Notes: a model not told the origin generated them from the sequence alone. A stretch of DNA of 32,064 nt from Clostridiales bacterium (GCA_004558105.1 SFEB01000009.1:1-32064); one strand, 5' to 3'. Positions 15,718 to 23,884 are shown, numbered from the stretch's first letter. A program made the numbers and translations.

Positions 15718-16935
15718 ATGGATCAGGAAAAAGTGTTTCTGGCGGATACCGCCGACTACGAAAAAGATACCGTGTTCAATTCGGTAAAATATCTGTTTGA
15801 TTCTTTGGGCGGTGCGGAAAGTATCGTCGGAAGAAACAAAAACGTGTTTTTAAAAGTTAATCTCGTCAGAGAAATGACTCCCGACAAGTGCGGCACGACT
15901 CACCCGAGCGTGGTAGAGGCGATTGCGAAGATACTGATAAACGAGACGGGCGCAAAAGTCAGAGTGGGAGACAGCAGCGGATCCGCTTACAACGCTCCCG
16001 TCATGAATTCTACGTTCAGAACATGCGGAATGGCAGAAGCATGCGCCGCCAGCGGAGCGGTTCTTATCGACGACTTTGGCAGTACGACTAAAAAAATCGA
16101 CGGAAAGGTAGTGCGTTATCTGGATATTATCGACGAGTTCAATAACGCCGACGTCGTAATAAACGTAGGAAAACTGAAAACTCACAGTTTTACTGGATAC
16201 ACAGGCGCGGTCAAAAATCTTTACGGGCTTATTCCCGGTCTGGTAAAGGCTCAGACTCACAGTCTTTATCCGACTTTGTCCGTTTTTTGCGACTGTCTGA
16301 TAGATATTGAGCGGTTTGCAAGCCAAAAAATAGTTCTGCATTTCATAGACGCCGTTATCGGAATGGAAGGCGACGGCCCCACCAACGGCACGCCAAAGTT
16401 TATCGGAAAGATTATTGCGAGTAAAAACCCGTATTATGCCGACGTCGCCGGCGTAAGTCTTTTTGCCGATCCTACGCAAATGCCTCTTATAAAAAAAGCT
16501 CAGGAAAGAGGGCTCCTGCCCGACGATTTAACGGAAACGGGGATAGATTTTGCGGCTTTGAATAAAGACTACGTATCCGACTTTAAAACCGTCACGGTAG
16601 TGGACAGCGATTTTACAAAAAAAGGTTTTTTAAGACGGTTTTTACGTAAAAACTGGGTAACGAGACGCCCTGTTATAAATACGAAAAAATGCAAAGGTTG
16701 CGGCCGCTGTTATGCTCATTGTCCGCAAAAAGCGATAGACATGGTGGGAAAAACCACTCCCAAAAAGGCTAAAATACGTAAAAACGAATGTATACGGTGC
16801 GCCTGCTGTCAGGAACTTTGTCCGCACAATGCCGTAAAACTCAAAAAACCGATATTATACCGCGTAATATGCGCTTTAAACTACAACGGCAAAAAACGTT
16901 CCAAAAGAAACGGAAAAGAACAAAAAAACGATTAA
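15718..16935 (+). CDS. DUF362 protein with two [4Fe-4S] ferredoxin motifs
   Basis: The protein has 405 residues. The N-terminal ~300 form a DUF362 domain, shown by VFLKVNLVREMTPDKCGTTH, VRVGDSSGSA, NVGKLKTHSFTGYTGAVKN and the later GMEGDGPTNGTP. The C-terminal part is a ferredoxin with C325/C328/C331/C335 and C358/C361/C364/C368, each followed by Pro, and one extra Cys (363). It ends in a Lys/Arg-rich tail. The iron-sulfur part suggests electron transfer in the cytoplasm; the DUF362 activity is not established. The ATG at 15718 is preferred to one at 15712, which directly abuts the -10 box; neither has a ribosome binding site. It is divergent from the 85-aa gene. Confidence 0.85.
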   Translation: MDQEKVFLADTADYEKDTVFNSVKYLFDSLGGAESIVGRNKNVFLKVNLVREMTPDKCGTTHPSVVEAIAKILINETGAKVRVGDSSGSAYNAPVMNSTFRTCGMAEACAASGAVLIDDFGSTTKKIDGKVVRYLDIIDEFNNADVVINVGKLKTHSFTGYTGAVKNLYGLIPGLVKAQTHSLYPTLSVFCDCLIDIERFASQKIVLHFIDAVIGMEGDGPTNGTPKFIGKIIASKNPYYADVAGVSLFADPTQMPLIKKAQERGLLPDDLTETGIDFAALNKDYVSDFKTVTVVDSDFTKKGFLRRFLRKNWVTRRPVINTKKCKGCGRCYAHCPQKAIDMVGKTTPKKAKIRKNECIRCACCQELCPHNAVKLKKPILYRVICALNYNGKKRSKRNGKEQKND

Positions 16936-16998
16936 AAGCGGTAGAAAAAGGCAAAAAATCGTATATAATACTGTAAATGCGGGCGTTTTTATATTTGC

Positions 16999-17012
16999 AA
17001 TTGATATCAATT
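16999..17012. repeat. AATTGATATCAATT palindrome upstream of greA
   Basis: A perfect 14-base palindrome that ends two bases before the -35 box of greA. Its position fits an operator or activator site; the binding protein is unknown. Confidence 0.35.
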
Positions 17013-17014
17013 AC

Positions 17015-17043
17015 TTGACTAATACAGCCCTTTATGTTAAAAT
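17015..17043 (+). promoter_or_regulatory. Promoter of greA-lysS
   Basis: TTGACT (17015-17020) and TAAAAT (17038-17043) with a 17-base spacer. The start of transcription would be near 17050, leaving a leader of about 58 bases. Confidence 0.65.
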
Positions 17044-17053
17044 AATTCAATAA

Positions 17054-17081
17054 AAATTCACTCGCATTGTCGGGTGAATTT
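17054..17081 (+). promoter_or_regulatory. Hairpin in the greA leader, possible attenuator
   Basis: AAATTCACTCG (17054-17064) and CGGGTGAATTT (17071-17081) form an 11-pair stem with one G-T wobble and a 6-base loop. The stem is followed by TTTAG-type U-rich sequence (TTTAGTTTTAG counting the stem end). It begins a few bases after the predicted transcription start. Confidence 0.45.
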
Positions 17082-17107
17082 AGTTTTAGTGTTAGGAGAA
17101 TTTGAAA

Positions 17108-17581
17108 ATGGCAGAAGAAGTTTATTTGACCGCCGAAGGCAAAAAAGAACTTGAAGAAAGATTAAAGTACTTAAAAACCGTCAGTCGTGCGGAGGTAACG
17201 GAAAAAATTAAAGTTGCCCGCGACTTTGGCGACTTGTCCGAAAACGCGGAGTACGACGCGGCTAAGGCTGAACAGTCTCAGTTGGAAGGCGAAATCATAG
17301 AAATCGAAGCAAAATTAAAAAATGCCATTATTATCGAAGACGGAGCGCGCCACAACGAAGTAAAACTCGGCAGCACAATCGTCGTTGAGGACGTCTCCGG
17401 CAAACAAAAGTCGTATCAGATCGTCGGTACCACCGAATCCGATCCGTACGCCAATCCTGCCCGTATAAGCAACGAGTCGCCGATAGGTTCCGCCGTCATA
17501 GGCAAGAGAAAAGGCGACGCTTTCGACGTAGTATTGCCCAACGGCAAAAAAGTTAAATACACGTTATTGGAAATAAAATAG
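17108..17581 (+). CDS. greA: Transcription elongation factor GreA
   Basis: This 157-residue protein rescues backtracked RNA polymerase by stimulating cleavage of the transcript end. The N-terminal coiled coil runs to about residue 75 and carries the tip motif DFGDLSENAEYDAAK, where D42 and E45 match the acidic pair that holds the catalytic metal. The C-terminal domain (about 80-157) includes SNESPIGSAVIGKRKGD, typical of GreA. The length is normal. ATG 17108 has TAGGAG nine bases upstream; an in-frame TTG at 17102 lies too close to it. lysS follows after 17 bases, a pairing often seen in Firmicutes. Confidence 0.96.
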   Translation: MAEEVYLTAEGKKELEERLKYLKTVSRAEVTEKIKVARDFGDLSENAEYDAAKAEQSQLEGEIIEIEAKLKNAIIIEDGARHNEVKLGSTIVVEDVSGKQKSYQIVGTTESDPYANPARISNESPIGSAVIGKRKGDAFDVVLPNGKKVKYTLLEIK

Positions 17582-17598
17582 TTTTCAGGGGAGAGAAA

Positions 17599-19128
17599 AT
17601 GTCGGATAATACTAACAACAATCAGCAAAACTTAAATACAAACAACCCCGATTGCGAGCAAGAGGTAGATCTTGCGGAAATATTACAGGTTCGCAGAGAC
17701 AAACTCGCCGCTCTCGTTGCCGCGGGTAAAAATCCTTTTGAAATCACCCGTTACGACCGCACTCACAACTCGGCTGCAATCTTGTCCGACGCGGAAAACC
17801 TCATCGACAAAGAGGTGTCTATTGCAGGTCGTATAGTCAGTCGCCGCATTATGGGCAAAGCGTCTTTCTGTCATATTTTAGACGGCGAAGGTCAGATACA
17901 GATTTACGTCAAGAAGGACGAAGTGGGAGAAGAAGCGTACGCCGACTTTAAAAACATGGATATCGGCGATATAATAGGCGTAAAAGGGAGCGTTTTCGTC
18001 ACTCATACGGGTGAAACGTCCGTTCGCGTGTCTTCGATAACTCTGCTCGCAAAGTCCTTGCGCCCGTTGCCCGAAAAATTTCACGGTTTTAAAGATACGG
18101 ACACTCGCTATCGTCAACGTTACGTCGACCTCATCGCAAATCCGGAAGTAAAAAAGACCTTCGTTATTCGCAGTAAGGTAGTGAGCGCAATAAGAGAGTA
18201 CCTCGACGGTCTCGGTTTTCTTGAAGTCGAAACTCCCGTTCTCAACACCATTGCAGGCGGTGCAACGGCTCGTCCGTTCGTCACGCATCACAATACTCTC
18301 AATATAGATATGTATCTGCGCATAGCGACCGAGTTGTATCTTAAACGTCTCGTGGTAGGCGGTTTCGAAAAGGTTTACGAAATGGGCAGAATGTTCCGTA
18401 ACGAGGGTATGGATATAAGGCATAATCCCGAATTTACCACGATAGAACTTTACGAAGCCTACACCGATCTCGAACACATGATGGAAATAGCGCAAAACAT
18501 GTTCTGTTATTGCGCCGACAAAGTGCTCGGTACGCGTCTTTTGCCGTATAACGAAGTGGTAATCGACCTTAACAATTGGACGCGTATGAGTATGATAGAA
18601 GCGGTCAGAATGCACACCGGTATCGATTTTAATCAAATCAAGTCGGACGAAGAGGCGTTGGCTGCGGTAAAGAATATCGGTATAGAAATGCCCAAGGCGA
18701 AACAAACGTGGGGATATTGCCTGTACGAAGTTTTCGACCAGAAGGTAGAAGAAAAACTCATTCAACCCACCTTTATTTACGACTATCCCGTTGAGGTCAG
18801 TCCTTTGGCAAAACGCAAGGCAAGCGATCCGCGTATGACCGAGCGTTTCGAGTTTTTCATTTACGCAAGAGAGATGGGCAACGCTTTCAGCGAACTGAAC
18901 GATCCGATCGACCAATACAACCGTTTTGCAGACCAGGTCAAACAACGTGACAGCGGCGACGACGAAGCGCAGATGATGGACGAAGATTACGTCACCGCGT
19001 TGGAATACGGTTTGCCGCCGACGGGCGGAATCGGTATCGGTATCGACCGTATGATTATGCTTTTTACCAACAGTTACTCTATACGCGACGTACTGCTTTT
19101 CCCGACGATGAAGCCCATTAAGAAATAA
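17599..19128 (+). CDS. lysS: Lysyl-tRNA synthetase, class II
   Basis: This 509-residue cytoplasmic enzyme charges tRNA-Lys. After a short polar N-terminal tail comes the OB-fold anticodon-binding domain (about 65-165, with VSIAGRIVSRRIMGKASF). The class II core follows: motif 1 around YVDLIANPEVKKTF, motif 2 with FRNEGMDIRHNPEFTTIE, and motif 3 in GIGIGIDRMIML near the C terminus. The length matches the family. The ATG follows GGGGAGAG. It is co-transcribed with greA and ends at a clear hairpin. Confidence 0.97.
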   Translation: MSDNTNNNQQNLNTNNPDCEQEVDLAEILQVRRDKLAALVAAGKNPFEITRYDRTHNSAAILSDAENLIDKEVSIAGRIVSRRIMGKASFCHILDGEGQIQIYVKKDEVGEEAYADFKNMDIGDIIGVKGSVFVTHTGETSVRVSSITLLAKSLRPLPEKFHGFKDTDTRYRQRYVDLIANPEVKKTFVIRSKVVSAIREYLDGLGFLEVETPVLNTIAGGATARPFVTHHNTLNIDMYLRIATELYLKRLVVGGFEKVYEMGRMFRNEGMDIRHNPEFTTIELYEAYTDLEHMMEIAQNMFCYCADKVLGTRLLPYNEVVIDLNNWTRMSMIEAVRMHTGIDFNQIKSDEEALAAVKNIGIEMPKAKQTWGYCLYEVFDQKVEEKLIQPTFIYDYPVEVSPLAKRKASDPRMTERFEFFIYAREMGNAFSELNDPIDQYNRFADQVKQRDSGDDEAQMMDEDYVTALEYGLPPTGGIGIGIDRMIMLFTNSYSIRDVLLFPTMKPIKK

Positions 19129-19180
19129 GAAAAAAGCAAATATGACGCTTTTTGGTCAGACGACTTTAAGTTTTAAAACA

Positions 19181-19214
19181 AAAACACTCGCTTATTACGG
19201 CGAGTGTTTTTTCT
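19181..19214. terminator. Bidirectional terminator between lysS and the ECF S gene
   Basis: AAAACACTCGC (19181-19191) pairs with GCGAGTGTTTT (19200-19210), with A and T runs on the two sides, between convergent genes. Confidence 0.85.
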
Positions 19215-19228
19215 ATCGTTTATTCGTT

Positions 19229-19837
19229 TTAGTTATCGTCGGCGTTAACGGGACGGCTGTCGTAACAATTGTATTTGTTAAGCACGCCTGTTTTTTGCAA
19301 CGTAAACATGATCAGGGGAATAAGAATAATCTGCAAAACTATCGCTTGCCAGGAGTTGAGGACAACCGCCGACAAAAACGTAGAAAAAGCGTATTTTCCT
19401 CCGCTTATTGCCACCAACAGCCACATGACTATGCCGTAGACCAGTCTTCCGACAATCATTGCTATTATTAACGCCAAGATGCAAGCCGTTTTATTGAAGA
19501 AATTTTTATTCTTTTCCGGATTTGACAGCAAAGAGTAAACGACGCCGATAACGAAGCCGTAAGTTGCGAGTTCAAGCGACATGGCGACCGCAGTCGGGTA
19601 AAGAGGGGGCATGCCGGTAATAGCGCATAAATAAGGCGTCAGAAATCCGCAAACAGCGCCGGCAAGCCCTCCGCATACAAGTCCGCAAAGTAAAACGGGT
19701 ATGTGCATGGGGCTGAATGCAGAGCCAAGTCCCACTGCATGAAATACCTGAGGGAATACAAATCCCAAGGCTAAAAACAGTGCGAGGGTGGTAATACCGA
19801 GCGTTTTGTTTTTGGCAAAAAAATTAATATTCTTCAT
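19229..19837 (-). CDS. ECF transporter substrate-binding (S) component
   Basis: This 202-residue membrane protein has about six hydrophobic segments. Its conserved block GSAFSPMHIPVLLCGLVCGG and the GMPPLYPTAVAMSLELATYG loop are typical of ECF-type S components (PF12822-like), which bind a vitamin or related small molecule outside the cell. Specificity cannot be told: no vitamin gene is adjacent and the leader has no riboswitch I recognise. It should work with the shared module encoded at 23944-26526. The ATG at 19837 is chosen over upstream starts because a good AAGGAGA lies just before it and it gives a normal, short N terminus. Confidence 0.82.
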   Translation of the reverse strand: MKNINFFAKNKTLGITTLALFLALGFVFPQVFHAVGLGSAFSPMHIPVLLCGLVCGGLAGAVCGFLTPYLCAITGMPPLYPTAVAMSLELATYGFVIGVVYSLLSNPEKNKNFFNKTACILALIIAMIVGRLVYGIVMWLLVAISGGKYAFSTFLSAVVLNSWQAIVLQIILIPLIMFTLQKTGVLNKYNCYDSRPVNADDN

Positions 19838-19871
19838 TAGTGTTTTCTCCTTTTCGTTCGCTACGTAGAGC

Positions 19872-19899
19872 ATTTTACCACCGAAATAGTAAAACACAA
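19872..19899 (-). promoter_or_regulatory. Promoter of the ECF S gene
   Basis: On the minus strand TTGTGT (19899-19894) and TAAAAT (19877-19872) are 16 bases apart. The leader is under 30 bases, too short for a riboswitch. A CACCG/CGGTG inverted repeat overlaps the promoter. Confidence 0.5.
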
Positions 19900-20002
19900 A
19901 ACGGTGATAAAAAACTAATTGAAAAAGGTCGATAATAATGAAAAAATAATTATATTTTTTATTTTAGACCGCCAAAAAGTTTCACGACTTTTGAGTGACA
20001 AA

Positions 20003-20054
20003 GAATCCACAGGGATTTTCAAAAATGTGGATAACTTGGTGGATAAGTGTATAA
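20003..20054. promoter_or_regulatory. Cluster of DnaA-box-like sequences
   Basis: TGTGGATAA at 20026-20034 is a perfect DnaA box (TTATCCACA on the minus strand). GGTGGATAA (20038-20046) differs by one base, AGTGTATAA (20046-20054) by two, and GAATCCACA (20003-20011, opposite orientation) by two. An AT-rich stretch lies beside them at 19918-19965. They sit in the 328-base gap between nifJ and the ECF S gene; the rest of the gap holds only the nifJ terminator and the S-gene promoter. Confidence 0.45.
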
Positions 20055-20113
20055 CTCCTTTATTTTTGAACGTATTTTGCCTAAAAAAGAGCCCGAAAAA
20101 GCGGTTTTCCACT

Positions 20114-20148
20114 AAAAAACGAAGGGCAGACCTAATCGGTTTGCCCTT
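20114..20148 (-). terminator. Terminator of nifJ
   Basis: On the minus strand AAGGGCA (20148-20142) and TGCCCTT (20128-20122) form the stem, extended by ACC/GGT across one mismatch, followed by a T run at 20119-20114. Confidence 0.8.
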
Positions 20149-20165
20149 TAAAAATTTGTTAAAAA

Positions 20166-23100
20166 TCAGTCGTTTTTAGCGAGATTTTCGTATTTTGCAA
20201 GTCTTTCTTTGGAGTCTTCTTCCGTCTTTGCAAAGAGTTTTTCCGCTACTTCCGGCATAGTCTTCAACAAGCTCGTGTAACGGGTTTCTTTACGCAGGAA
20301 TTCCTGATAGTCGCCCGTCGGTTTTTTGCTGTCGAGAGTGAAGGGGTTTTTGCCTTCTTCCGCAAGTGAAGGATTGTAGCGATAGAGTTGCCAATAACCG
20401 CAGTCGACCGCCTCTTTGATGATAGCCTGAGGATTGCTCATATCGATACCGTGGTTGATGCAGGGTGCGTAAGCGATAACGAGAGAAGGACCGGGATATG
20501 CTTCGGCTTCTTTGAGTGCTTTGACAACTTGTTCGTAGTCAGCGCCCATACCGACCTGAGCAACGTAAACGTAACCGTAACTCATAGCCATCATGCCGAG
20601 ATCCTTTTTCTTGGTTCTCTTGCCTGCCGCCGCAAATTTTGCAACTGCGCCCGTCGGAGAAGCTTTGGACGCCTGACCGCCGGTGTTGGAGTAAACTTCG
20701 GTATCGAGAACGAGAACGTTGACGTCTTCGCCCTGAGCCAGAACGTGGTCAAGACCGCCGTAACCGATATCGTATGCCCAACCGTCGCCGCCGAAAATCC
20801 AGAAGGATTTTTTGACGAAGCAGTCTTCCATCTTGCGGAGTTCTTCTGCTTTTTCGCCTTTCATGTCTTTAAGAACGGCTTTGAGTTCTGCCGACGCTTT
20901 CTTGCTGCCTTCCGCGTCGAGTTTGTTTTCAATCCATGCGTTGGCTGCCGCGACAAACTTGTCGTCTGCGCCTTCGGCAATCATTTCTTTCAAAATTCTT
21001 TCGATATTGTCTCTGCGTTGTTGATAAGCAACCTGCATACCGAAACCGAATTCGCTGTTGTCTTCAAACAGGCTGTTTGCCCATGCGGGACCGTGGCCTT
21101 CTTTGTTGACGGTGTAGGGGCAGGTAGGTGCGCTGCCGCCGTAAATGGAGGAGCAACCCGTTGCGTTGGCGATGATCATTCTGTCGCCGAAGAGTTGCGT
21201 TACGAGTTTGACGTAAGGAGTTTCGCCGCAACCTGCGCAAGCGCCGCTGTATTCAAACAAAGGTTGTTTAAACTGACTGCTCTTTGCGTTGAGTTTCATG
21301 CCGCTTTCGACTTGTTCGACCTTTTCGGAGAACTCGAAGTTTGCTACTTCGTCAACCTTTTCGGCAGGAGTCATAACGAGAGCCTTTTCTTTGGCGATAC
21401 ATACGTTAGCGCAGCTTCCGCAACCGGAGCAGTCCAACGGAGAAACCTGAATACGGTATTTCGCGCCCTTTACGCCGTTTGCCGCTTTGGTAACGAAGGT
21501 TTCGGGAACGGGCGTGTTTTCGTCGATCAATACGGGTTTGATTGCCGCGTGCGGGCAGACCATCGAGCAACGGTTGCATTGTACGCACTTGCTTGCGTCC
21601 CATACGGGAACGTTGACGGCGATACCGCGTTTTTCAAAACGAGTGGTAGCGGTAGGAACAACGCCTGCCGGGTTGAAAGCGGATACGGGAAGTTCGTCGC
21701 CCTTCTGATCGAGAATGGGTTTAATGAAGTTGACGAAGTAAGGATCGTCGCTGCCTTTTACCATGTCCGCGCCGGTGGTGGTAGTCTTCCAGCTATCGGG
21801 AACGTTTACCTTAATCAGGCCTTTGACGGCATTGTCAACGGCGGCAAAGTTGCAGTCGAGAACTTTCTGACCTTTCTTGCCATAAGTCTTGACGATGGCT
21901 TTCTTCATATACTCTTCCGCTTGTTCGTAAGGAATGATGTTAGCGAGTTTAAAGAACGCCGCTTGCATTACCATATTGGTGGATTTTGCCGAGCCGGCTT
22001 CCTTAGCGAGTTTCAAGCCGTCGATGATATAGAATTGAAGATTCTTGTTGGCAATGTCGTTTTTGACTTTTGCGGGCAATTTTTCGTCAAGTTCTTCTAC
22101 CGTCCAGTTGCAGTTGAGGAGGAAAGTACCGCCCTGGCGAGCGTCTGCCAGCATGTCGTAACGGGTGATGTAACTCTGGTTGTGGCAAGCGATAAATTCC
22201 GCGTTATCGATAAGATAGCTGGATTGAATGGGGGTTTTGCCGAAACGCAGATGGCTTATCGTCAGACCGCCGGATTTTTTGCTGTCGTAAGCAAAGTAAC
22301 CCTGAGCGTACAAATCGGTGTGGTCACCGATGATTTTTATGCTGTTTTTGTTTGCGCCTACGGTGCCGTCGCTGCCGAGACCGTAGAATTTACAACGAGT
22401 CGTTCCCTCGGGTGCGACGTCGATTTTCTCGTCAATGGGGAGAGAAGTAAAGGTGACGTCGTCGTTGATACCGACCGTAAAGTGGTTTTTGGGATTGGCT
22501 TGTTGGAGATTTTTGTAGATAGCGAGGATCATCGACGGGGTAAATTCTTTACTGCCCATACCGTATCTGCCGCCTACTACCGTGTATTTGTCAGCCACGT
22601 TGTGTTCTTTGAGGCAGGCAACAACGTCAAGATAGAAGGGTTCGCCCAGGCTGCCCGCTTCTTTCGTGCGGTCCATAACGGCAATGTGTTTAACTGTCTT
22701 GGGTAACGCTTCGATAAATTTATCGGAGGGGAAGGGTCTGTAAAGTCTGACTTTAAGAACGCCGACTTTCTTGCCTTGTTTGGTGAGGTAGTTGACGGTC
22801 TCTTCGCATGCGTCTGCGCCGCTACCCATGATAACGATGACGTCGGTTGCGTCGGGTGCGCCTACGTAATCAACGAGGTTGTATTTTCTTCCGGTGAGTT
22901 CGCCGACTTTTTTCATATACTTCTCTACGATAGCGGGGGTTGCGTTATAAAAGCTGTTGCAAGCCTCTCTGTTCTGGAAGTAAATGTCGGGGTTTTGAGC
23001 CGTACCTTGGAGTTGAGGATGTTCGGGGTTAAGAGCGCGCGCTCTGAACTCGTCTACGTACTTTCTGTCAAGGAGTTTGTCCATGTCGGCGTAATCGATG

Positions 23101-23648
23101 ACGTCGATTTTGCTGACTTCGTGGCTGGTGCGGAAACCGTCGAAGAAGTGAATGAAAGGAACTTTTGCTTCGAGTGTTGCGAGGTGTGCTACCAAAGCAA
23201 GGTCCATAGCTTCCTGAACGCTGTTGCTGCAAAGCATTGCAAAACCCGTCTGACGGCAAGCCATAACGTCCGCGTGGTCGCCGAAGATGTTAAGTGCGTG
23301 TGCAGCCAACGCTCTTGCGGAAACGTGGAAAACGCAGGGAAGGTTTTCGCCGGCGATTTTATACATGTTGGGAATCATAAGCAACAAGCCTTGGCTTGCC
23401 GTAAAGGTGCTGGTAAGAGCGCCCGCGACCAGACTGCCGTGGACTGCGCCTGCCGCGCCTGCTTCCGATTGCATTTCAACAATTTTAACTTTTTGACCGA
23501 AAAGGTTTTTTCTGCCTTGAGCGGCCCATTCATCAGCGACTTCTGCCATGGGCGAAGACGGCGTGATGGGGTAGATAGCGGCTACGTCAGAGAAGGCGTA
23601 CGCCACATGACTGGCGGCGGTATTGCCGTCGATTGTCATTTTTGCCAT
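20166..23648 (-). CDS. nifJ: Pyruvate:ferredoxin (flavodoxin) oxidoreductase
   Basis: This 1160-residue single-chain enzyme oxidises pyruvate with CoA to acetyl-CoA and CO2, passing electrons to ferredoxin. All family domains are fused in order: the N-terminal YPITPSSPMAEVADEW, the middle domains, a two-cluster ferredoxin segment (C688/691/694/698 and C740/743/746/750), and the C-terminal thiamine diphosphate domain with GDGWAYDIGYGGLDH and LDTEVYSNTGGQ. The proximal-cluster cysteines are in YSGACAGCGETPY. Its length is usual. It marks anaerobic, ferredoxin-based metabolism. GGAGG precedes the ATG. It is transcribed alone from a strong promoter with palindromes around it. Confidence 0.97.
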   Translation of the reverse strand: MAKMTIDGNTAASHVAYAFSDVAAIYPITPSSPMAEVADEWAAQGRKNLFGQKVKIVEMQSEAGAAGAVHGSLVAGALTSTFTASQGLLLMIPNMYKIAGENLPCVFHVSARALAAHALNIFGDHADVMACRQTGFAMLCSNSVQEAMDLALVAHLATLEAKVPFIHFFDGFRTSHEVSKIDVIDYADMDKLLDRKYVDEFRARALNPEHPQLQGTAQNPDIYFQNREACNSFYNATPAIVEKYMKKVGELTGRKYNLVDYVGAPDATDVIVIMGSGADACEETVNYLTKQGKKVGVLKVRLYRPFPSDKFIEALPKTVKHIAVMDRTKEAGSLGEPFYLDVVACLKEHNVADKYTVVGGRYGMGSKEFTPSMILAIYKNLQQANPKNHFTVGINDDVTFTSLPIDEKIDVAPEGTTRCKFYGLGSDGTVGANKNSIKIIGDHTDLYAQGYFAYDSKKSGGLTISHLRFGKTPIQSSYLIDNAEFIACHNQSYITRYDMLADARQGGTFLLNCNWTVEELDEKLPAKVKNDIANKNLQFYIIDGLKLAKEAGSAKSTNMVMQAAFFKLANIIPYEQAEEYMKKAIVKTYGKKGQKVLDCNFAAVDNAVKGLIKVNVPDSWKTTTTGADMVKGSDDPYFVNFIKPILDQKGDELPVSAFNPAGVVPTATTRFEKRGIAVNVPVWDASKCVQCNRCSMVCPHAAIKPVLIDENTPVPETFVTKAANGVKGAKYRIQVSPLDCSGCGSCANVCIAKEKALVMTPAEKVDEVANFEFSEKVEQVESGMKLNAKSSQFKQPLFEYSGACAGCGETPYVKLVTQLFGDRMIIANATGCSSIYGGSAPTCPYTVNKEGHGPAWANSLFEDNSEFGFGMQVAYQQRRDNIERILKEMIAEGADDKFVAAANAWIENKLDAEGSKKASAELKAVLKDMKGEKAEELRKMEDCFVKKSFWIFGGDGWAYDIGYGGLDHVLAQGEDVNVLVLDTEVYSNTGGQASKASPTGAVAKFAAAGKRTKKKDLGMMAMSYGYVYVAQVGMGADYEQVVKALKEAEAYPGPSLVIAYAPCINHGIDMSNPQAIIKEAVDCGYWQLYRYNPSLAEEGKNPFTLDSKKPTGDYQEFLRKETRYTSLLKTMPEVAEKLFAKTEEDSKERLAKYENLAKND

Positions 23649-23772
23649 ATTGTTTTTCCTCCGTTAAGAAATTTATTATTCGGTAAATTTTAAGCGAAAA
23701 AAAGCGATGCGTTTATTGTTCTTTCCTTTTAAAAGCACGCAAAAACAGCAACGTTTTCCAACGCCTTAACAA

Positions 23773-23800
23773 ATTATATCACATAAAAAAAATATGTCAA
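23773..23800 (-). promoter_or_regulatory. Strong promoter of nifJ
   Basis: On the minus strand a consensus TTGACA (23800-23795) and an extended -10 TGATATAAT (hexamer 23778-23773) are 16 bases apart. The leader is about 118 bases with no clear fold. Confidence 0.75.
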
Positions 23801-23811
23801 ACATTTTGACA
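23795..23811. promoter_or_regulatory. Inverted repeat over the nifJ -35 box, probable operator
   Basis: TGTCAAA (23795-23801) and TTTGACA (23805-23811) are perfect 7-base arms around CAT. One arm contains the -35 hexamer of nifJ, so a bound protein would block polymerase. Confidence 0.5.
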
Positions 23812-23816
23812 AGACC

Positions 23817-23834
23817 TATATTAAATTTAATATA
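23817..23834. repeat. Perfect 18-base AT palindrome between nifJ and ecfA1
   Basis: TATATTAAATTTAATATA is its own reverse complement. It lies just upstream of the nifJ promoter and about 50 bases before the -35 box of the ECF operon, so it could affect either. Confidence 0.4.
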
Positions 23835-23884
23835 AAAAGACTGATAAATTTAACCAACTTTACACTTTGTTTTGTTAACTACGC

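Noticed and set aside
17878..18945. 355-residue frame opposite lysS
   Set aside because: Antisense shadow of a clear lysS; no motifs.
19838..19870. Riboswitch before the ECF S gene
   Set aside because: The predicted transcript leader is under 30 bases, too short for any known vitamin riboswitch.
19919..20179. 86-residue plus-strand frame over the DnaA-box cluster
   Set aside because: It runs through the nifJ terminator into the nifJ end, has no ribosome binding site and resembles no protein.
20388..22706. 772-residue frame on the plus strand, opposite nifJ
   Set aside because: It is antisense to nifJ, whose protein is complete and conserved. The composition of this frame follows from nifJ codon use, and it lacks a ribosome binding site and known motifs.
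22776..23693. 305-residue frame opposite the nifJ start
   Set aside because: Same reason; it runs through the nifJ start and leader.
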